Below, in pieces: positions 31,297-35,836 of a stretch of DNA of 35,836 nucleotides (the first letter of the stretch is position 1; every line of letters begins with the position of its first letter). Made by a program: the position numbers and the translations under genes. The notes under the pieces were generated by a model, which ran no database searches, had not been told where the DNA came from, and saw nothing but the letters and a program-made list of their open reading frames with translations. The stretch is from an uncultured Clostridia bacterium. Its GTDB lineage: Bacteria > Bacillota > Clostridia > Oscillospirales > Acutalibacteraceae. The stretch is from contig CAMJJL010000020.1 in NCBI GenBank assembly GCA_946406145.1, forward strand, positions 1 through 35,836. The letters are read 5' to 3'.

Positions 31297-31824
31297 ATGT
31301 CTGAAGAAGCAAAATGGTATGTCATCCATACCTACTCAGGCTATGAGAACAAAGTCGCCTCGACCTTGCAGACGACCGTTGAGAACCGCGGACTGCAGGA
31401 TATGATCCCCGACGTCAAGGTTCCCACCGAGATCGTCACCGAGATCAAGGATGACGGCTCCTCAAAAGAGGTGGAGCGCAAGCTCTTTCCGGGCTATGTC
31501 TTTGTCAAGATGGTCTATACCGATGAGACATGGTATGTCGTGCGCAATATCCGCGGCTGTACCGGATTTGTCGGTCCGTCGTCAAAGCCTGTTCCCCTGA
31601 CAGAGTCTGAGGTTTATAAGATGGGCGTGGAGAGCCGCGTCGTCGAGGTCTCCTACGATGTAGGCGATCAGGTTCGTATCATCGACGGTCCGCTGGAGGA
31701 CTTCGTCGGTATCGTAGACGAGCTTGACACCGATAAGAACTACGTCAAGGTCACGATCTCGATGTTCGGCAGAGAGACGCCGGTAGAACTCGAGCTCAAT
31801 CAAGCTGAGAAGTTAGAAGATTGA
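31297..31824 (+). CDS. nusG: Transcription termination/antitermination protein NusG
   Basis: A 175-aa elongation factor that binds RNA polymerase. It has the N-terminal NGN domain ('WYVIHTYSGYENKVASTL', 'LFPGYVFVKM', 'NIRGCTGFVGPSSKPVPLTE') and the C-terminal KOW domain ('DVGDQVRIIDGPLEDFVGIVDELD'). Length is typical. AGGAG lies 7 bases before ATG. In the usual order rplK follows, but here a 177-bp repeat element separates them. Confidence 0.97.
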   Translation: MSEEAKWYVIHTYSGYENKVASTLQTTVENRGLQDMIPDVKVPTEIVTEIKDDGSSKEVERKLFPGYVFVKMVYTDETWYVVRNIRGCTGFVGPSSKPVPLTESEVYKMGVESRVVEVSYDVGDQVRIIDGPLEDFVGIVDELDTDKNYVKVTISMFGRETPVELELNQAEKLED

Positions 31825-31858
31825 TTTTGGCTCCCTTTGTTGAGGAGCATGGCTTAGA

Positions 31859-32035
31859 GCCTTCCCCTTGAGGGGAAGGTGGGCAATTCGCCGGACACGC
31901 GTGTCAAAGGCGAATTGGTCGGATGAGGTGGAAACGCTTCCGCCTTATGCCGTATTGTGATGGAGTGGAAAGACTTCCACCTCATCCGTCGCCGCCAATG
32001 AATTGTCGGTGACACCTTCCCCTCAAGGGGAAGGC
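31859..32035. repeat. Composite inverted palindromic repeat (nusG-rplK gap)
   Basis: Left GCCTTCCCCTTGAGGGGAAGG..GGATGAGGTGG and an inverted right copy (31975-32035) face each other across about 41 bases. It has the same plan as the elements at 29010, 33507 and 35632 but a different palindrome subtype. Confidence 0.8.
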
Positions 32036-32119
32036 TATGCAGTTTCCCTTTACCAAAGGGAGGCTATCGAATACTGGCTATAAAGCCGCGCGCTTTATAT
32101 ATGAGGGACTGTGTCCCTT

Positions 32120-32159
32120 GTGGGAGGAGCCAAATATCCATGACTCCGCCATTGACCAC
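32120..32159 (+). promoter_or_regulatory. Candidate L1-binding leader motif before rplK
   Basis: GTGGGAGGAG...CTCCGCCATTGACCAC: the outer GTGG/CCAC and inner GGAG/CTCC helices flank an asymmetric loop. It resembles the L1-binding element of 23S rRNA and rplK leaders. A second copy precedes rplA at 32738-32763. It lies 20 bases before the rplK start. Confidence 0.6.
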
Positions 32160-32179
32160 GAATTTAGGAGGAAATCATA

Positions 32180-32605
32180 ATGGCACAGAAAGTAACAGGA
32201 TTGATCAAGTTACAGATTCCTGCCGGAAAAGCGACTCCGGCTCCGCCTGTCGGCCCTGCGCTGGGTCAGCACGGCGTTAACATCGTTTCCTTTACCAAGG
32301 AATTCAATGAGCGCACCAAGAACGACATCGGAATGATCATTCCCGTTGTCATCACCGTATACGCAGACCGTTCTTTCACATTTATCACGAAGACTCCGCC
32401 TGCACCTGTTCTGATCAAGAAGGCTTGCAACATCGACAAGGCTTCCGGCGAACCCAACAAGAAGAAGGTCGCTAAGATCACCAAGGAACAGTGCGCAAAG
32501 ATCGCTGAGACGAAGATGAAGGACCTGAACGCCGCGAACATCGACACCGCTACCTCTATGATCATGGGTACCGCTCGTTCGATGGGTATCGAGGTCGTCG
32601 ACTGA
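32180..32605 (+). CDS. rplK: 50S ribosomal protein L11
   Basis: A 141-aa protein. The N-terminal '[37 protein letters not shown]' and the C-terminal rRNA-binding '[27 protein letters not shown]' are classic uL11 blocks. TAGGAGG lies before the ATG. It forms the stalk base of the factor-binding centre. It sits in the usual order before rplA, 178 bases downstream, with an L1-type motif on either side. Confidence 0.97.
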   Translation: MAQKVTGLIKLQIPAGKATPAPPVGPALGQHGVNIVSFTKEFNERTKNDIGMIIPVVITVYADRSFTFITKTPPAPVLIKKACNIDKASGEPNKKKVAKITKEQCAKIAETKMKDLNAANIDTATSMIMGTARSMGIEVVD

Positions 32606-32737
32606 TAATCAATAGTCATTGCGAGAGAAAAGGGCGCACGCGCCCAATCTCAACTGATTTTCGATCATTTTCACGGAGTTTTGGTACTCTATTACTGTAC
32701 ACTGATCACGGAACACTGATCACTAAATTACATCCGG

Positions 32738-32763
32738 GTGGGAGGACAGTTCCGCTTGACCAC
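32738..32763 (+). promoter_or_regulatory. Second candidate L1-binding motif, before rplA
   Basis: GTGGGAGGA-CAGT-TCCGCTTGACCAC: a shorter version of the motif at 32120-32159, with the same GTGG/CCAC closing stem and GGA/TCC inner stem. It lies 20 bases before the rplA start. Confidence 0.6.
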
Positions 32764-32783
32764 CTAAATATGGAGGATTCAAT

Positions 32784-33479
32784 ATGAAACACGGTAAGAA
32801 ATATGTCGACGCTGCCAAGCTGATCGACAGAGCAAAATTATATGACACCACTGAGGCTGTTGATACCGTCATCAAGACAGCTACCGCTAAGTTTGACGAG
32901 ACCATCGAGCTTCATGTTAAGCTGGGCGTTGACTCCCGTCACGCTGACCAGCAGGTTCGCGGCGCCGTTGTACTGCCCAACGGTACCGGTAAGAAGATCC
33001 GCGTACTCGCGATCTGCAAGGGCGAGAACGAGAAGCTCGCTCAGGAGGCAGGCGCTGATTACGTAGGCGCTGAGGACATGACACAGAAGATCCAGCAGGA
33101 AAACTGGATGGACTTCGACGTGCTCATCACCACTCCCGACTGCATGGGTCTGGTCGGTCGTCTGGGCCGTATCCTCGGTCCGCGCGGCTTGATGCCGAAC
33201 CCCAAGGCAGGCACCGTTACGCCCGACATCGCTCGCGCGATCAAGGAAGCGAAAGCCGGTAAGATCGAGTATCGTCTCGACAAGACCAACATCATCCACT
33301 GCCCGATCGGCAAGGCGTCCTTCGGCACCGAGAAGCTCCAGGAGAACCTTGAGACTCTCATGGGCGCTATCGTCAAGGCGAAGCCTGCCGCCGCGAAGGG
33401 TCAGTATATCAAGAGCTGCGCGGTTACCTCTACCATGGGTCCGTCCGTACGCATCAACCCGACTAAGTTCGGCGCGTAA
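32784..33479 (+). CDS. rplA: 50S ribosomal protein L1
   Basis: A 231-aa uL1 of the mobile L1 stalk and, in many bacteria, translational repressor of its own operon. It has '[35 protein letters not shown]', '[26 protein letters not shown]' and '[11 protein letters not shown]' at the end. GGAGG lies 8 bases before ATG. Its leader carries a mimic of the L1 target, consistent with autogenous control. Confidence 0.97.
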   Translation: MKHGKKYVDAAKLIDRAKLYDTTEAVDTVIKTATAKFDETIELHVKLGVDSRHADQQVRGAVVLPNGTGKKIRVLAICKGENEKLAQEAGADYVGAEDMTQKIQQENWMDFDVLITTPDCMGLVGRLGRILGPRGLMPNPKAGTVTPDIARAIKEAKAGKIEYRLDKTNIIHCPIGKASFGTEKLQENLETLMGAIVKAKPAAAKGQYIKSCAVTSTMGPSVRINPTKFGA

Positions 33480-33506
33480 GATGATGGTTTGATTTGTGCA
33501 TTGAAA

Positions 33507-33760
33507 GGCTTCCCCTCGGGGGGAAGCTGTCAGGCAAAGCCTGACTGATGAGGGGATTACCTTTCATTGCGATCAATGCAGCAAAGAGTGTGGAACTTTT
33601 CTCGTTTCGGAATCAGTCACTTTGAATCCGAAATATAACAGGAAATGTTTGCCCCTCATCCGACTTGGCATATGCCAAGCCACCTTTTCCTTGCAGGAAC
33701 GGCAACCCTTTTGGGCTTTGCCCATTTCCCCTAACAGGGGAATCTCCCCAAGGGGAAGGC
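33507..33760. repeat. Composite inverted palindromic repeat (rplA-rplJ gap)
   Basis: Left end 33507-33555 (GGCTTCCCCTCGGGGGGAAGC.., hairpin, GATGAGGGGA) faces a right end (33652-33760). The right end is interrupted by about 60 extra bases containing their own TTCCCCTAACAGGGGAA palindrome. Interior bases 33581-33610 resemble, inverted, 35726-35759 in the next such element. Confidence 0.8.
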
Positions 33761-33804
33761 ATATATAAGGTATCAACTCTTTTGAGTCGATATAAATATC
33801 GCTG

Positions 33805-34043
33805 TTCTAAAGACAACAGGTTCCTTAAGGTATAATGACCATCGGTCGCCTGTCGAGGAAAACGGAAGCGCCGAGGCTCGGAGCCTTCAAATAAAGAACG
33901 CGAACACGGTCACTCGAAGTTGACGCAGTCAACGAAGAGGGATGGTTGAGCGGAGTTATTTGAAGAGAAGCGAAGAGCAACGAGGCGTGACATCATAAGC
34001 GTATGATATTTCCGCCTCTCCTCGCAAGGGAGAGGCTGTTTTT
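33805..34043 (+). promoter_or_regulatory. Ribosomal protein L10 leader with terminator
   Basis: AAAGACAACAGG and, 26 bases on, GCCTGTCGAGGAAAA match the conserved kink-turn part of L10 (rplJ) leaders that bind the L10-L12 complex. The leader ends in an intrinsic terminator, GCCTCTCC...GGGAGAGGC followed by TGTTTTT (34014-34043). An alternative pairing GAGGCG (33982-33987) with CGCCTC (34013-34018) would disrupt it, giving an antiterminator. This is standard autogenous attenuation of rplJL. Confidence 0.75.
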
Positions 34044-34150
34044 ATGAACTGCGTGAAGCGCGCTTCATTTTTTTGAAGAGCGCAAAACACCGATCACCGC
34101 TCAAAGCAATGAACGGTTGCGGTGCATCAAAAACACGGAGGTGAAACAAT

Positions 34151-34753
34151 TTGCCAAGCGCTAAGGTTTTAGAACAGAAGCAGGCTATCGTAGCTGAGCT
34201 GACGGAGCGTCTGAAGAATTCTGTTACCGGCGTCCTCGTTAACTACAAGGGTATCAACGTTGCTGACGATACCGCACTCCGTAAGGAGCTGCGTGAGGCA
34301 GGCGTGCAGTACAGTGTTGTCAAGAACACACTGCTGTCCCGTGCATGTGAAGGCGCAGAGCTGACCGGTTTACAGTCTGATCTGACAGGCACTACCGCGC
34401 TGGCTACCAGCGACGAGGATTACGCCGCTGCTGCCCGTATTCTGGCGAACTATGCTAAGAAGAGCAAGACCTTTGAGATCAAGGGCGGTTACCTGGATGG
34501 CGAGGTCGTTGATTTAGCGACCATCGACAGCCTTGCTAAGCTCCCGACCAGAGACGTCCTGCTCGCAAACGTTCTGGGTGCATTCCAGGCTCCCATCGCG
34601 TCCTTTGCTCGCGCGATCCAGGCGATCGTCGACGAGGGCGGCGTAGAAGAATGCCTTGCTAAGAAATCCGCGGATGCGGCTCCTGCTGACGACGCGTCGT
34701 CTGAGGAGGCTCCTGCTGAGGCACCTGCTGAAGAGGCTCCTGCTGCTGAATAA
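34151..34753 (+). CDS. rplJ: 50S ribosomal protein L10
   Basis: A 200-aa uL10, base of the L12 stalk. It has 'VLEQKQAIVAELTERLKNSVTGVLVNYKGINVADDTALRKELREAGVQYSVVKNTLL' and 'LPTRDVLLANVLGAFQAPIASFARAIQAI'. The start is TTG at 34151 with GGAGGTG 7 bases upstream. The C-terminal 27 residues are an Ala/Glu/Pro-rich tail ('SSEEAPAEAPAEEAPAAE') longer than in most L10 proteins, encoded by repetitive GCTCCTGCTGA sequence. Confidence 0.96.
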   Translation: MPSAKVLEQKQAIVAELTERLKNSVTGVLVNYKGINVADDTALRKELREAGVQYSVVKNTLLSRACEGAELTGLQSDLTGTTALATSDEDYAAAARILANYAKKSKTFEIKGGYLDGEVVDLATIDSLAKLPTRDVLLANVLGAFQAPIASFARAIQAIVDEGGVEECLAKKSADAAPADDASSEEAPAEAPAEEAPAAE

Positions 34754-34844
34754 TTTATTTGCAGCACTTAATCGCGGCGTGGTAAGCGTCTATGGATTAA
34801 GACGCAAGCGTCCGCGTCCGTCCTGCTGAATAATGAGCAGGATA

Positions 34845-34946
34845 GCTTCCCTTTCCTAAGGTGAGATTCTGTCCAAATCTTTGATTTGGGAAACAGATTC
34901 CATACACCGGAGAGGTGGCACGGACTTTGTCCGTGACGGAGGGTTG
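34845..34946. repeat. Interrupted palindromic repeat (rplJ-rplL gap)
   Basis: GCTTCCCTTTCCTAAGG begins a repeat of the 29010 type. About 47 bases with their own hairpin (CCAAATC-TTT-GATTTGG) are inserted before it resumes as GAGGTGGCACGGAC..GTCCGTGACGGAGGGTTG. Confidence 0.7.
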
Positions 34947-35010
34947 CTGTGAGTCACAGCTCTCTCTCATCAATGATAACTATTACTAATTCAAATTGGA
35001 GGAATTTAAA

Positions 35011-35391
35011 ATGGCATCTGAGAAGATTACTGCTATTATTGAAGAATTAAAAGGCCTCACAGTGCTCGAGCTCGCAGATCTCGTACACGCTGTAGAGGAT
35101 GAGTTCGGCGTATCCGCTGCCGCTGCTGTTGCAGTTGCTGCTCCCGGCGCAGGCGACGGCGCTGCTGCCGCAGAAGAGAAGACTGAGTTCGATGTTATCC
35201 TCAAGTCCCCGGGTTCCGGTAAGATCGCTGTTATCAAGGCTGTCCGTGAGGCGACCGGTCTCGGTCTGAAAGAAGCGAAGGCTGTTGTTGACGGCGCTCC
35301 CAAGGCTGTCAAGGAAGGCGTTTCCAAGGATGAGGCTGAGGCTCTCAAGGAGAAGCTCGAAGCTGCCGGCGCTGAGGTTGAACTCAAGTAA
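35011..35391 (+). CDS. rplL: 50S ribosomal protein L7/L12
   Basis: A 126-aa bL12 stalk protein. The N-terminal dimerisation helices ('[29 protein letters not shown]'), Ala/Gly hinge, and C-terminal factor-binding domain ('[70 protein letters not shown]') are all present. GGAGG lies before the ATG at 35011; an in-frame TTG at 34996 overlaps that site and is rejected. It ends the operon, with a strong terminator after it. Confidence 0.97.
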   Translation: MASEKITAIIEELKGLTVLELADLVHAVEDEFGVSAAAAVAVAAPGAGDGAAAAEEKTEFDVILKSPGSGKIAVIKAVREATGLGLKEAKAVVDGAPKAVKEGVSKDEAEALKEKLEAAGAEVELK

Positions 35392-35410
35392 TTCAACTTT
35401 CATCAACATC

Positions 35411-35440
35411 GCAGGTATCCGAAAGGGTACCTGCTTTTTT
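35411..35440 (+). terminator. Terminator of the ribosomal operon
   Basis: GCAGGTA.CC-GAAA-GG.TACCTGC followed by six T, 20 bases after the rplL stop. A strong intrinsic terminator. Confidence 0.92.
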
Positions 35441-35507
35441 ATTTGACAGTAAAACGATGATCAGAATGTTTAATAGGGGAAACAGTTCATGTTTTGGATT
35501 GTAAAGC

Positions 35508-35610
35508 CTTCCCCTCGGGGGCGCGTGCGCCTTTATCTATGCATCTGAAACGTACGCGGAAATAAAAAAGCCTTCCCCTCGGGGGGCACGTGTGCCTTTA
35601 TCTGACTATC
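35508..35610. repeat. Two solo half-copies of the GCCTTCCCCTCGGGG repeat
   Basis: AGCCTTCCCCTCGGGGG.CGCGTGCGCCTTTATCT and AGCCTTCCCCTCGGGGGGCACGTGTGCCTTTATCT lie head to tail, about 62 bases apart, before a full composite element. They look like truncated ends. Confidence 0.7.
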
Positions 35611-35631
35611 GGATAGGATCTGCATATAAAA

Positions 35632-35835
35632 GCCTTCCCCTCGGGGGGAAGGTGTCGACCAACGGGAGACGGATGAGGGGACAACCTTTCCTATTGATGC
35701 CGGATTCGGTGAGGCTGTATGTTTACCGAGGATCGAGAAAATGCCTCACACTCTTTGTTAAGATGATGGTTCGGACAAGTTAGCCCCTCATCCGACTCGG
35801 CTTGCGCCGAGCCACCTTCCCCCCGAGGGGAAGGC
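35632..35835. repeat. Composite inverted palindromic repeat at the window end
   Basis: Left end 35632-35680 (GCCTTCCCCTCGGGGGGAAGG...GGATGAGGGG) faces right end 35783-35835 (GCCCCTCATCCGAC...CCTTCCCCCCGAGGGGAAGGC) across about 100 bases. Interior bases 35726-35759 match, inverted, the interior of the 33507 element. Confidence 0.8.
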
Positions 35836-35836
35836 T

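Noticed and set aside
33573..33776. 67-codon minus-strand frame inside a composite repeat
   Set aside because: It translates palindromic repeat DNA. Its faint resemblance to the frame at 35592-35783 follows from the shared repeat interior rather than from selection on protein.

Overview
ORGANISM. The window looks like chromosome from a moderate-GC gut Clostridia, most likely an Oscillospiraceae/Ruminococcaceae (Ruminococcus-like) bacterium. The reasons are two secreted proteins with type-I-like dockerins carrying the 'DATFIQRH...DATYIQRW' signature, a BspA-like leucine-rich repeat protein, the gene order rpmG-secE-nusG-rplK-rplA-rplJ-rplL, strong AGGAGG-type ribosome binding sites, and many short GC-rich palindromic repeats between genes. 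The assignment is inference from sequence only.

LAYOUT. (1) 1-4.1 kb: a membrane-anchored NlpC/P60 cell-wall hydrolase (minus), a 1.2 kb gene-free stretch, a DegV fatty-acid-binding protein (plus), and two tandem serine tRNA genes. (2) 4.1-17.4 kb: an apparently complete integrative mobilizable element in the 3' end of tRNA-Ser(GCT). It is bounded by 24-bp direct repeats and has paired arm-type sites at both ends. It carries integrase, excisionase-like protein, Fic protein, a MobV relaxase with a candidate oriT, a RepA-like ATPase and a small Cys protein. Its AT-richer cargo is a BspA-LRR/dockerin protein behind a riboswitch-like leader, a two-gene operon of a PP2C phosphatase and a Kir-channel-like protein with a degenerate filter, and a four-TM protein. 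A third copy of the att core lies 236 bp beyond the right end. (3) 17.7-23.8 kb: a divergent locus with an HExxH membrane protein and a lipoprotein on the minus strand, and a small Cys protein, LytTR regulator, DUF3021 protein and 1090-aa dockerin protein on the plus strand. The lipoprotein and dockerin protein share the same C-terminal domain. (4) 23.8-29.2 kb: a repeat island, a PlsC-like acyltransferase, and the murI-DUF1934-argS group, into which a DUF559 endonuclease gene framed by inverted repeat ends has been inserted. (5) 29.4-35.8 kb: two unassigned or membrane proteins, then the ribosomal/secretion operon. It has L1-type and L10-type leader motifs, and repeat elements fill most of the gaps between its genes.

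HOW IT FITS TOGETHER. Housekeeping genes (argS, murI, rpmG, secE, nusG, ribosomal proteins) are interleaved with selfish or accessory DNA at two scales. One is a 13-kb mobilizable element with membrane and signalling cargo. The other is a family of composite palindromic repeats. One repeat copy encloses a DUF559 nuclease gene and the others look like gene-less derivatives, which suggests a nuclease-linked dispersal system similar in logic to REP/RAYT pairs. The two best candidates for something undescribed are this DUF559-repeat association and the PP2C + Kir-like operon in the mobile element.
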